Positions 1-9,385 of a DNA stretch of 64,000 bases are shown in pieces. This DNA comes from Cyanobacterium stanieri PCC 7202 (lineage in GTDB: Bacteria > Cyanobacteriota > Cyanobacteriia > Cyanobacteriales > Cyanobacteriaceae). Under the pieces are notes generated by a model. That model saw nothing but the letters and a program-made list of their open reading frames with translations. It did no database searches and was not told the DNA's origin. How positions within the stretch are numbered: the first letter of the stretch is position 1; the number at the start of each line of letters is the position of its first letter. Made by a program: the position numbers and the translations under genes. Where the stretch lies: positions 2,241,547-2,305,546 of the forward strand of contig CP003940.1 in NCBI GenBank assembly GCA_000317655.1, written 5' to 3'.

Positions 1-149
1 AAATTTTGGTGAGGGAAACACCGATAAATCTAGTTCCCCCCATGATTAAAATACGCATACTATAAATTTCAACTCTACAACGCCTATTTTACAATGAAAG
101 TCTCTCCTCTCCCCTGCTTGTTCCCCGTTCCCTGTTCTCCGCCATAATA

Positions 150-392
150 TTAATCTGAGTTCGGGATAAAATTTATAGTCTTGTAAAGGTGCCAGGTATC
201 GGGTGTCAGGTATCAGGTTAAGAAATTTACAAAAACTGTAATGTTAATTAATTTTCTGATACTTAGTTCCATCAAGGAACTAACAAAGGCTGGTCGTATT
301 TTAAACCTGTAACCTGCAAACTGCAACCTGTACGGACGTAGCATGCTACGTCCCCTACCATACTGACAACTGTTATCCCGAACTGAGGTTAA
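150..392. repeat. Small element bounded by 20-bp inverted repeats
   Basis: The ends at 150-169 and 373-392 are inverted copies of each other, matching at 18 of 20 positions, and enclose about 200 bases with no open frame. A degenerate piece of the right end, with the preceding CTGACAA, also occurs near 14093-14112. The layout resembles a miniature non-autonomous element, but no transposase or clear target-site duplication is seen. The rest of the first 421 bases holds only low-complexity cyanobacterial intergenic repeats. Confidence 0.4.
334..353. repeat. Perfect 20-bp palindrome of a dispersed family
   Basis: GGACGTA, GCATGC and TACGTCC form a perfect palindrome. A related near-palindrome lies at 37522-37549, and both are followed within a few bases by CTACC and CTGACAAC. 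This indicates a dispersed intergenic repeat family rather than chance. Confidence 0.55.
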
Positions 393-421
393 TTAGTATA
401 TTATTGCAACAGGATTCAGTA

Positions 422-3400
422 TTAGACAGAAAGACGAATTTTCGATCCTTCATTGGTTTTATATACCTCAATGCGAGATTGGAAAGCCTCTTTAAACTGT
501 GGCATGTGGGTAACAGTGAGAATACAGGCAAAATCATCAGCAATGGCATTTAAGGCGGCTATGAGGCGATCGCACCCTGCATCATCCTGAGTACCAAAAC
601 CCTCATCTATGATCAGTAATTGTAAAGCAGTTCCCGACCTTTGAGCCAAAATACGAGAAAGGGCAAGACGAATAGAGAAATTAATGCGGAAACTTTCTCC
701 TCCCGAATAGGTTTCATAAGATCGAGTTCCTTGAGCATCGGAGATGATAATATCAAGGGTATCTTTAAAATTGGAATCCGATTTTTTCGACTTAGTTACT
801 TTTTCTTTTTGAGTCACAAATTGGATATGTAATTGATTATTAGTCAGACGACTGAGGATTTGATTTGCTTCTGCCTCTAGCTGAGGTAAAAGGTTTTCTA
901 TCATTAAGGCTTGAATACCATTTTTCCCAAAAGCCTTCTGCAATTCCGTATAAATACGATAGTTTTTTTCTATTTCTCTAATTTGTTTTGTAATGGATTG
1001 GATTTTTTTTTCGTCTTTACTCAAATCTGTTAAAGACTTTTCTATTCCTCCTTTTTCACTTAATAATTGATTAATTTTATTCCTTTTTTCATTAGCTTCT
1101 AATTGCAATTTATTTAACTCATTACTATAATCAAATAAACCAGATAACTTTTCTTGTAAACTTTTAACCTTCGTTTCTTTTTCTGCTATTTCTGCCCCAT
1201 ACTCCCCAATTTTTTCCTCATATTGAGTTAACTTATTGTTCAATATAGGCAACTGTTTTTTAGCATCTTCTAATTTAAGATATTGAAATTGGTAATTTTG
1301 TAAATCTTGAATTGTTTTCCTCACCTCTCCATGACGCTCATCACTATAATTAATCTCAGTGATATTTTTATCTATCTGAGTAATTTTCTGTTGCAATTCT
1401 GAATTATCCCTAAGACTTGTTAATTGTTGATTAAAATGCTCTAATTTTTGTTGTAAATTAACTTTATTTTCTGCCAATTTGGTTAATTTTGTTTCCGCTT
1501 CTTGCAATCGTTGATAATTAGTTTCTGCCCAACGATATTTATGATCATTTTCCCTCACTAAACTATAACTTTCTGGACTATATCCAAGGGCTTTAATTTT
1601 ATTTCTAACTTGACTTAATTCTATTTTTAGATTAGGTAAATATTTCTGTTCATCAATTAACTTCATTAACTCCTCTTTTTCAGTGATAATTTCATCTAAT
1701 TGATCATAAATATCATCCATATTATTAAGAGTATTTTCCAAATAGATATATTTTTTTTGTAAAATATCCTCCTCACTTAATTGATTTTTTAAACTCTGAA
1801 TTTCTTGGGTTAACTCTCCTAAAGTGCGATCGCACTGTATAATATCAGACTCATACTGCCAAGCAGAATTTTCTAATCCCCTCAACTCCTCCAAACCATT
1901 ACCAATAACATGATTAAGATGAACCTCATCCAAAGGAGACTCACACACAGGACAAAGAGCATTATTATCAACCTGTAAAGTTGCCAACTTTTGATTAATT
2001 TCCTCCACCCGTTGAGCAATACTAGATTTATAATCAACCAATCTTTGTTTTGCTAATAATTGATCAGCCTTTTTTTCCTCCACTCGAGTAAGATAATTTT
2101 TTTGATTATAGATAACCTTTAAGGCTTCTTTAGTTTGAAAATAATCCTGACGAATAGTAGGAATAGCCCTCACCTTTTCCTCCAAAGGTAACTCTTGTTT
2201 TTGCAATTGTTCCACTCGAGAAGATAACCTCGCCTCCTCCTTTTCCAACTCCTTAATTAATCGAGACTCTTCCTGTTGCAAAAGATTAAACTCATTTCTC
2301 ACAGAATCCAAATGAGCTAATTGATCTCGATAATATCGACACTTTTCCACATCATCAATAATTTTTTCCCTCTCACTAATTACCTTTAACAAATCCTGCT
2401 CACTTTTTGCCAATTCTTCCAACTTAAAATTGGTTTCTCGAATACTTTGTTCTAAACTAGAAATTTCTTGTCGTAGGGTTTCTTCTAACTGGTTTTTTTC
2501 AGAAACAAACTGTTTATACAAACCAAAACTATGGGTTAAAACCTTATCCTCATCCAAACAACTTTGCAACAAATGATAATTATCAATAATCTCCCTTTCT
2601 TGACTTAAAATAGAACTTAAATCCTTAATCTCTTGAAGCAAAATTTCCTTTTCCTGAACACATTGACGAAGTTTATTTTTCATCTCCATCAACTGATTAT
2701 TTTGCCAGGATAACTCCTTTTCTAAAGTATCCCTTTCCGTATTCAAAAGTTGAACTTGCTTTAAACTTTCTTCAACTTGATGATATTCTCCCTGATGATA
2801 AGTCAAATCCTGACTTAAATTTTGCAGTGCTAAATGATAACTTTCCTTCTCCTCCAGTTTACCCTCCAACAACTCCCATTGCCCCTGTAACCGAGTTTTT
2901 TCCTCCCCATATTTTTTTGCCGACTCTTTCGCCACATCAGCAATTTTGTCATAGTCATCCAACTTAAGCAGTTTCACTAAAATATCCTTACGTTGGGCAG
3001 CCCCATAACTCATAAATTTATCTGCCTGCCCTTGTTGTAAATAAGCAGAATTGGAAAAAGTATCGTAATCAACCTTCAAACAATCATTAATTCTTTCCTG
3101 AGTTTCCGTTACTCCCTTGCCTGAAATAGAATTGAACTGAAGATTATGAAGTACCTGAAAATCTAAAGTTGAACCTCCCTTTCTTTGCTTAGTACGAATA
3201 ATGCGATAAATTTGTTCGCCATAACTAAACTCAAAATCAACCCTTGTATTTTTTTCCCCCAGATGAATCACATCCTCACTAGCTTTTGCCCTTGTTTTAC
3301 CCCAAATTGCCCAGGTGATAGCTTCTAGCAAAGATGATTTTCCAGCACCATTAGCGCCACAGATACAAGCCGTGTGTAAGCCATCAAAATTTAAACTCGC

Positions 3401-3448
3401 CTGACGATAGCTAAGAAAGTTTTGTAATATCAATTTTTTGGGAATCAT
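422..3448 (-). CDS. sbcC: SbcC/Rad50-type DNA repair ATPase
   Basis: Predicted SMC-like ATPase subunit of the SbcCD nuclease, which processes DNA ends and hairpins. The 1008 residues show a Walker A (GANGAGKSS, about 31-39), two long coiled-coil arms, a zinc-hook CPVC near residue 499, the ABC signature YSGGESFRINF and a Walker B LLIIDEGFGTQDD near the C terminus. Length and layout fit full-length bacterial SbcC. The start ATG gives the family-typical N terminus (KLILQNFLSY). No sbcD lies next to it; the phosphoesterase at 33108 belongs to another family. Assignment to SbcC rather than a Rad50-like paralogue is from architecture. Confidence 0.85.
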   Translation of the reverse strand: MIPKKLILQNFLSYRQASLNFDGLHTACICGANGAGKSSLLEAITWAIWGKTRAKASEDVIHLGEKNTRVDFEFSYGEQIYRIIRTKQRKGGSTLDFQVLHNLQFNSISGKGVTETQERINDCLKVDYDTFSNSAYLQQGQADKFMSYGAAQRKDILVKLLKLDDYDKIADVAKESAKKYGEEKTRLQGQWELLEGKLEEKESYHLALQNLSQDLTYHQGEYHQVEESLKQVQLLNTERDTLEKELSWQNNQLMEMKNKLRQCVQEKEILLQEIKDLSSILSQEREIIDNYHLLQSCLDEDKVLTHSFGLYKQFVSEKNQLEETLRQEISSLEQSIRETNFKLEELAKSEQDLLKVISEREKIIDDVEKCRYYRDQLAHLDSVRNEFNLLQQEESRLIKELEKEEARLSSRVEQLQKQELPLEEKVRAIPTIRQDYFQTKEALKVIYNQKNYLTRVEEKKADQLLAKQRLVDYKSSIAQRVEEINQKLATLQVDNNALCPVCESPLDEVHLNHVIGNGLEELRGLENSAWQYESDIIQCDRTLGELTQEIQSLKNQLSEEDILQKKYIYLENTLNNMDDIYDQLDEIITEKEELMKLIDEQKYLPNLKIELSQVRNKIKALGYSPESYSLVRENDHKYRWAETNYQRLQEAETKLTKLAENKVNLQQKLEHFNQQLTSLRDNSELQQKITQIDKNITEINYSDERHGEVRKTIQDLQNYQFQYLKLEDAKKQLPILNNKLTQYEEKIGEYGAEIAEKETKVKSLQEKLSGLFDYSNELNKLQLEANEKRNKINQLLSEKGGIEKSLTDLSKDEKKIQSITKQIREIEKNYRIYTELQKAFGKNGIQALMIENLLPQLEAEANQILSRLTNNQLHIQFVTQKEKVTKSKKSDSNFKDTLDIIISDAQGTRSYETYSGGESFRINFSIRLALSRILAQRSGTALQLLIIDEGFGTQDDAGCDRLIAALNAIADDFACILTVTHMPQFKEAFQSRIEVYKTNEGSKIRLSV

Positions 3449-3643
3449 AAGAAGAGGGAAACTAATAAAACAGATAGTTAGATTATCCAGAATAAAAGAA
3501 TCTTAGATAGAATACTTTTATACTCTTGAAAAATCTTTCTATATCGATATATAACACGAAAAACAAATCAGTATTTTCCCTAAGCCTTTATTCTCATTGT
3601 TTTATCCATCTTAAAGATTATTATTAGGGCTTCACCAATATCC

Positions 3644-5788
3644 ATGACATTGATTAAATACAAAACTTTGTTAATTTTTCTCCTTGGTATAACCATGACG
3701 GGAGTTGCCTTTTTTCTCCATTACTTGTTGACTATACAAGAAACAAAACAGATGGAGCAAAAAATTTCCTCCCAATTAATTGCCACGGAAGCCAAAATAC
3801 AAAATAAATTAGCTTTAGAAATAGATGGTTTACAAGGATTTGTTTCTGGATGGGAATTTCGGCGAGGTTATGATCGTTTAGAGTGGGAAAATGATATTTC
3901 TAATTATCTCAAAACTCGTTCGGGTTATCAAGCCATTGAGTGGGTGGACAAGGATTATTTTATTCGTTGGGTGGTGCCAGAAAAAGGCAATGAAAATGCG
4001 GTAGATTTATATCTTGCCTTTGAAGAGAAAAGAGCAAATGCCCTCAGTATAGCCACTCAGACGAAGTCTACTTACATCAGCCCTAAAGTTGATTTGGTAC
4101 AGGGGGTTAAGGGTTTTATTGTTTATAATCCCATTTTTATTGATGATGAATTTGAGGGCTTAATTTTAGGGGTGTTTAATATTAATTCTTTCTTTTATCG
4201 TTTACTTAGAGATGAAAGTATTGCAGGTTATCAGGTATTTATTTATGATAATAATTCTTTAATTTATAGCACTACTTATACTGAAGAAAAGGATAATATA
4301 TGGTGGCGTAGTTCCAGAGTTTTTACTTATCGAGGTATTCGATGGGAAATTGTTTTAATACCCAATGGTACTTTAATTAATGAAAGTAAATCTCCTTTAC
4401 CTTTGGTGGTTTTGATTGCAGGATTGACGATTTCTTGGTTGCTGGTTTGGGGGGTTAATTCTTTGTTGGAAGTGAGTCAGAGAAATATTTTACTGGAAAA
4501 GGCAAGGAAGGAAGCGGAACAAGCAAATAATGCCAAAAGTCAATTTTTAGCGATGATGAGTCATGAAATTCGTACTCCTCTTAATGGTTTATTTGGTATT
4601 TTAAATCTCTTAAAAAGCACTCCTTTAAATAGTGAACAAAAAGATTTTATTCAAACCATTGAGGATAGTAGTAAAAGTTTATTATTAATTATTAATGATA
4701 TTTTAGATTTTTCTAAAATTGAATCAGGTAAATTGGAGTTGGTGATAGAAGACTTTAACTTACAAAAGTGTATTAAAAATGTTATTGATTTGTTAAGTTT
4801 TCAAGCAAAAAGTCAAGGTTTGGACTTAAAATTATTTTGGGATTCTGATACCCCCATCAATTTACGGGGGGATGTGGGACGTTTGAGACAAGTTTTAATT
4901 AATTTGATTAGTAATGCTTTAAAGTTTACTGAGGAAGGAGAGGTGACGGTGACGGTTTCTAGTCGACGTTTGCAGGGTGTTTTGGATGGTACTTTGGAGG
5001 GGAATAAGGATTATTTAATTCATTTTGCAGTGAAAGATACAGGGATTGGCATTGCTAAGGAAAATCAGGATAAGTTATTTAACCCTTTTGTACAGGCGGA
5101 TGGGGCGATAAATCGCCGTTATGGGGGTACTGGGTTGGGTTTGGTTATTAGTCGTCGTTTGGCTAGGTTGATGGGTGGTGATATTTGGTTTAAAAGTGAG
5201 TTGGGGGTGGGTTCTACTTTTTATTTTACTGTCAAGGTTGATAGTGCGCCCTGCGAAACAGATTCTGTAGGGATTGCCCCTAAATCGGTTTCTGGAGAGA
5301 TAACACCTTGTCAAAACCATGATAAACAAGAAAGTCCTATTAATTACCCATTAGCGAAAACAGTGACCATCAATAACCACACTTCCCCAAGCCAAACCTT
5401 AGAAAATTCTCTCAAAATTCTGATTGCCGAAGATAACCCTGTGAATCAAAAGGTTGCTCTATTGTTATTAAAAAAATTAGGCTATTATCCTCACATCGCT
5501 ATCAATGGTTTAGAAGTTTTGGATGCCGTCAAAAAAGATTGCTACGATGTTATTTTGATGGATATGCAAATGCCAGAAATGGATGGTTTAAGTGCTACTG
5601 AATGGATTAGGATTAATGTTGATAGCACTATGCAACCCTATATTATCGCCATGACAGCCAATGCGACGAAGGCGGATGAAAAACGTTGTTTTGAGGCGGG
5701 AATGGATGACTATATCAGTAAACCTTTTGAATTTCAAGTTCTCACGGAAAAATTAAATCTCCTAGAAATGGCAATCAGTCAAGTGTAA
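3644..5788 (+). CDS. CHASE-domain hybrid sensor histidine kinase
   Basis: Membrane sensor kinase with a built-in receiver. Residues 7-29 form a first membrane helix, about 37-235 an extracytoplasmic CHASE-type sensor, and about 252-270 a second helix. The HisKA box SHEIRTPLNG places the phospho-accepting histidine at 307. The ATP-binding domain has LINLISNALKFT, DTGIGI and GGTGLGL. A receiver from about 595 has its phospho-accepting aspartate at 640 (LMDMQMPEMDG) and the conserved lysine in SKPF. No separate response regulator or HPt protein is adjacent, so it looks like an orphan. The ligand is unknown. No clear ribosome-binding site precedes the ATG. Confidence 0.88.
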   Translation: MTLIKYKTLLIFLLGITMTGVAFFLHYLLTIQETKQMEQKISSQLIATEAKIQNKLALEIDGLQGFVSGWEFRRGYDRLEWENDISNYLKTRSGYQAIEWVDKDYFIRWVVPEKGNENAVDLYLAFEEKRANALSIATQTKSTYISPKVDLVQGVKGFIVYNPIFIDDEFEGLILGVFNINSFFYRLLRDESIAGYQVFIYDNNSLIYSTTYTEEKDNIWWRSSRVFTYRGIRWEIVLIPNGTLINESKSPLPLVVLIAGLTISWLLVWGVNSLLEVSQRNILLEKARKEAEQANNAKSQFLAMMSHEIRTPLNGLFGILNLLKSTPLNSEQKDFIQTIEDSSKSLLLIINDILDFSKIESGKLELVIEDFNLQKCIKNVIDLLSFQAKSQGLDLKLFWDSDTPINLRGDVGRLRQVLINLISNALKFTEEGEVTVTVSSRRLQGVLDGTLEGNKDYLIHFAVKDTGIGIAKENQDKLFNPFVQADGAINRRYGGTGLGLVISRRLARLMGGDIWFKSELGVGSTFYFTVKVDSAPCETDSVGIAPKSVSGEITPCQNHDKQESPINYPLAKTVTINNHTSPSQTLENSLKILIAEDNPVNQKVALLLLKKLGYYPHIAINGLEVLDAVKKDCYDVILMDMQMPEMDGLSATEWIRINVDSTMQPYIIAMTANATKADEKRCFEAGMDDYISKPFEFQVLTEKLNLLEMAISQV

Positions 5789-6092
5789 ATAGGGAAAAAT
5801 TGATCTTTTCTTGATTATAAATTGTTACAAAAAAGTTAATCTTGGCAATCTTTTTTCGGTTTGGAGTTAAGCTAATAGATGTAATGGAAGTTTATACTAT
5901 TAAGTTAGCTAAAAAAATTCTATAAATAGGAATTTTAAATTCTGATAAACAATGTTTTTATGATCATTTGCTCAATCTTAATGATATACAATTAATCATA
6001 AAAATATTTATTATTGATGATTTATTTCCAAGAACTTCTATTAATTATCAAAAACAATTTGTTTTTTATCTCCTAACAAGGAATCAGGCTAA
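5789..6092. other. Intergenic stretch without a convincing gene
   Basis: About 300 bases of AT-rich sequence between the kinase and the YqiJ-like gene. One plus-strand frame stays open without a good start codon from about 5930 into the next gene. It has no recognisable product and was not called. It probably holds the promoter of the following two-gene unit. Confidence 0.3.
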
Positions 6093-6824
6093 ATGTTGCT
6101 ATTTGACATCAATAATCTTACCTATTGGATATTTTTAGGAATCGGCGTATTTTTATTCTTATTGGTCATTATTTCAGGGGGAGGAGAAGATCAAGATATT
6201 GATACGGATGCCGATTTTGATTTGGATGCCGACGCTGATTTTGATGCGGATGCTGAGGCAGAAAGCAACTTTGATGCGGATATGGAGGCTGATGAAAGCC
6301 TTGAAGGAAATTTTTTGTTATTTTTATCGTGGTTTGGGGTTGGGAAAAGTCCTTTATTAATTCTTCTTGCCATTGATTTTTCTAGTTGGGGAGTTATTGG
6401 TTGGTTTCTCAATGTAACCATCGGCGGTGTTATGGGGGAAATTCCTCAAGGGTTAATTGCTTTGGCAATTTTCGTCGTCTCCCTTGCCATTAGTTTATGG
6501 ATTGGCAGAATATTATCTAATCCCATTGGTAAAATTTTCGCTAATTTTGGGGAAGAAATAGATGGAGAACGTTTAATAGGTTGTACTGGTCATGTAATCT
6601 CTAGTAAACTTCCCTATGTAGTTGAGGGAAAAGTGGCACAGGCTGATGTCTTAGACAATGCCCGAAACCTTGTCACCGTTGAGGCAGCATTGCCTGACTG
6701 GGCGAAAGTTGTTCCCCATCGAGGACAAGAAATTTTAATAATTGATCGTCAACAACATTGCTACATTGCGATCGCCAAAGATACCTCAGATGAAGATAAA
6801 TGGCTCAATTCTAATAATAATTAA
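6093..6824 (+). CDS. YqiJ-like membrane protein with OB-fold C terminus
   Basis: A 243-residue membrane protein paired with the flotillin gene 35 bases downstream, the arrangement known for E. coli yqiJ-yqiK. A first helix lies at about residues 10-28. It is followed by an unusual acidic run of alternating Asp and Ala (about 32-66), hydrophobic segments at about 74-112 and 118-140, and a soluble part (about 150-235) that fits an NfeD/OB-fold domain. The family is thought to work with SPFH proteins in membrane organisation. The Asp-Ala run is repetitive at DNA level (GATGCGGATGC-like units) and may vary in length. Assignment rests on topology and partner gene. Confidence 0.65.
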   Translation: MLLFDINNLTYWIFLGIGVFLFLLVIISGGGEDQDIDTDADFDLDADADFDADAEAESNFDADMEADESLEGNFLLFLSWFGVGKSPLLILLAIDFSSWGVIGWFLNVTIGGVMGEIPQGLIALAIFVVSLAISLWIGRILSNPIGKIFANFGEEIDGERLIGCTGHVISSKLPYVVEGKVAQADVLDNARNLVTVEAALPDWAKVVPHRGQEILIIDRQQHCYIAIAKDTSDEDKWLNSNNN

Positions 6825-6859
6825 AAACATTTTATTTAACAAAAAAAGAGGAAAAAAAG

Positions 6860-8959
6860 ATGAACAACTTTTGGCTTTATTTTATCCAACAATTACCCAC
6901 CATTGATGTTGATCAACTAGACTTAAATAATACCCAATCCTTACCAATTCAAAGGAGAAATCTCAACGAAACCAGCGCCACTATTCCTATCAACAGTAGC
7001 CCTGTCATGGGACAATTAAATGTCAACAATATCACCTTTTTTGGTGGTTTAATTGCCATTTTAGTGATTTTAGGCTTATTAGCAATTTGGGGTTATACCA
7101 GAGTCTATACCATCACTCCCAACAACGAGGCTTTTGTGCGTACGGGGGGAATTTTTACCAAGGATAAAAAAGTAATTCTCAATGGGGGTTGTATGGTAAT
7201 CCCCGGATTCCATGAATTAACCCGAGTGCCATTGCGAGAGATTTCCATTGATGTAGTCAGGCAGGGTAACTTGGCGGTGCGCACCCGAGACTATTTACGG
7301 GCAAATATGCGAGTGACTTTCTACGTCTGTATTAGTGCCGATAAAGATGCAGTATTGACAGCGGCACAACGACTTTCAAAACAAGGTAAAATTTCTGAGG
7401 TAGATATAAAAGATGCACTAGAAAAACGGGCGGATGATGCCATTCGGGCGGCGGCGAAAAAGAAAAGCATAGCTGAAATTGACTCAGATAAATTAGGTTT
7501 TGCAGAGGAGGTATTAAACCTTATCCAGCAAGATTTGCGTAAGGTGGGGTTAACCTTGAATAACATTGCCATCTCAGAAATTGAGGAAAGCGATACCTAT
7601 GACGAAAATAATTTCTTTGATGCCCAAGGGGTGAGGTTACGCACGGAAACCATCCAAAAATCCATCAAGCAAAAATTGGATGTGGAATTGGAAACCCAAC
7701 GGGAAAAAAGAGAAATTGAACTTAATACTCAGGTAGCCATCGAGCAACAGGAATTAGCCGCTGAGAAACAAACTTTATCTATTGGCAAAGAGAAAGAGGA
7801 AGCTAAATTAACCAAGATGAAGGAGATTGAGTTTCTCAAAGCTCAACGGGAGAGAGAAATTCAGGAATCTCGAGATCAAGAACAAGCTAAGGTCGAGCGT
7901 AATAAAATTTTACAGCAACAGGCGGTAGAAGAGGAAAAAATTAAGCAACAATTGGCGGTACAACAGAGTCAGATTGAGGCCAATATTACTTTAGAAGAGC
8001 AAAATAAAAAGTTCCGGGTTGCTCAAACTATGCAAGAGCAAGAGGCGGAAGTTGCTCAAATTGAGCGTCAACGCACCGTAGAAGCCACTCGATTACTCGC
8101 TCAAATTGCCATTGCTGAAGCCGAACAAGAGTCACAAATCGCTCAACAACAGGCTTCCATTGCCATCGCTAATAAGGAAAAAGAAAGATTTGCCGCCGAG
8201 GCAAAACGGGCAGAAGCCGAAGAGGGAGTAAAAACAGCCCGAGAGGTGGAAAATGCCGAAAGGGAAAAACAACTATCTCTGATTGTCGCCGAAAGGGAAG
8301 CAGAGGAAAAACGTATTACCGATCAAAACGTGGTGGAAATCGATGTTTTCCGTCGTCGTCGTCAAGCGGAAATTGCCCGTCAGGCAGCGGAATTAGAAGC
8401 CGAGTCCATTCGTACCCTTGCCGATGCTCAAAAGTATAAATTGATAGCTGAAGCCCAAGGTAAAAAGGCGATTATTGATGCTGAAAACAGCCTCAGTGAT
8501 GCTAATCGGACTGCGGAGATCATAAAGTTCATTTTCCCCGAAATAGCCCCTCAATTGCCTGATTTGTTAAGGGCGATCGCCCCTCAACCCGGTATATTAG
8601 GAGATGCGAGGATTTATTCTTTCCCTGGTGCTAATGGTAATAGTAATGGACAGAACAGCGGTAATGATATTAATAAATTATTATTTTCCACCAGTGGTTT
8701 ATCATTAATTAATACCCTTATGGATGAAGGGAAATTAGGAAGTTTGATCGGTCAAATTAAGGGTTTATTAAACAGTAATAATCAAGGTAGTAATGGTAAC
8801 TATAATAGTTATTCACAAACCAATGTTAGTACTGAAAGTAAATCAGTAGATGCGGGGGAAGATTACCCAGATTTTACCAGTGAAAATGTCGATGATACAG
8901 ATGAAGAAATTGATTTTTCACCTTGGGTAGAAGATGAGGAAACAGCGATGGAAAATTAA
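6860..8959 (+). CDS. Flotillin (SPFH/YqiK-like) family protein
   Basis: A 699-residue membrane-anchored scaffold protein. A helix at about residues 57-79 is followed by an SPFH/band-7 domain (about 90-260, starting NNEAFVRTGG). A very long Glu/Gln/Lys-rich coiled coil (about 265-560) contains Ala-Glu-rich flotillin-type repeats such as KLIAEAQGKKA, and the tail is Asn/Ser-rich and then acidic. The start has a purine-rich ribosome-binding site (AAAAAAGAGGAAAAA). It lies directly after the YqiJ-like gene, so the two probably form an operon ending at the hairpin at 9012. A role in membrane microdomains is inferred from the family. Confidence 0.82.
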   Translation: MNNFWLYFIQQLPTIDVDQLDLNNTQSLPIQRRNLNETSATIPINSSPVMGQLNVNNITFFGGLIAILVILGLLAIWGYTRVYTITPNNEAFVRTGGIFTKDKKVILNGGCMVIPGFHELTRVPLREISIDVVRQGNLAVRTRDYLRANMRVTFYVCISADKDAVLTAAQRLSKQGKISEVDIKDALEKRADDAIRAAAKKKSIAEIDSDKLGFAEEVLNLIQQDLRKVGLTLNNIAISEIEESDTYDENNFFDAQGVRLRTETIQKSIKQKLDVELETQREKREIELNTQVAIEQQELAAEKQTLSIGKEKEEAKLTKMKEIEFLKAQREREIQESRDQEQAKVERNKILQQQAVEEEKIKQQLAVQQSQIEANITLEEQNKKFRVAQTMQEQEAEVAQIERQRTVEATRLLAQIAIAEAEQESQIAQQQASIAIANKEKERFAAEAKRAEAEEGVKTAREVENAEREKQLSLIVAEREAEEKRITDQNVVEIDVFRRRRQAEIARQAAELEAESIRTLADAQKYKLIAEAQGKKAIIDAENSLSDANRTAEIIKFIFPEIAPQLPDLLRAIAPQPGILGDARIYSFPGANGNSNGQNSGNDINKLLFSTSGLSLINTLMDEGKLGSLIGQIKGLLNSNNQGSNGNYNSYSQTNVSTESKSVDAGEDYPDFTSENVDDTDEEIDFSPWVEDEETAMEN

Positions 8960-9011
8960 AAAAGTACAGACACCATTCCCCGATGATTTGGTGATAGATT
9001 AATAATATGTT

Positions 9012-9040
9012 AGCAGGGAGTTTAAACTCCTTGCTTTTTA
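9012..9040 (+). terminator. Palindromic hairpin after the flotillin gene
   Basis: AGCAGGGAGTTTAAACTCCTTGCT-type stem (12-bp arms with one or two mismatches) followed by TTTTTAT. Its GTTTAAAC centre is shared with the palindrome at 37478, so this terminator seems to belong to a dispersed repeat family. Confidence 0.65.
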
Positions 9041-9385
9041 TCTGGGTCTGTTTCATCATTTAATATTTATACTAAATCCTGTTTGAATAATATACTAATT
9101 AGGGCGGGGAACAGGGAACGGGGAACAGGCAAAAGATAACAATTGTTTATTGTCAATTGTTATACAGTGAATAATAGTAAACTTTACTAATCGGATTTGG
9201 TATTATACATAGATTTTTCTAAATAATAAAATAGAAAAATAAACAAAAAAATCATAACTTGTAATAATTTTTACTAGAAAAAAATCTTAAGTTAAAAAAA
9301 GGTTAAAAAACCGCCAAAAAGTTGAACCTAAAAAATGCTGGTGTTAGACTGAGTACAAATACTATATTCAAGGTATATTGCAATT
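9041..9385. other. Phosphoketolase upstream region with repeats
   Basis: About 345 bases without a gene. It contains a GGGGAACAGG-type iteration at 9106-9129 and a perfect hairpin at 9136-9163 (10-bp arms ATAACAATTG, 8-base loop). The rest is AT-rich 5' region of the phosphoketolase gene. No clear sigma-70 promoter could be chosen. Confidence 0.4.

Noticed and set aside
5930-6130. Long open frame without a start codon before the YqiJ-like gene
   Set aside because: It has no good start, no ribosome-binding site and no recognisable protein, and it overlaps a real gene in another frame.
9100-9170. CRISPR-like short repeats
   Set aside because: The GGGAACAGG iterations are irregular low-complexity repeats without constant spacers. 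No CRISPR array or cas gene was seen anywhere in the window.
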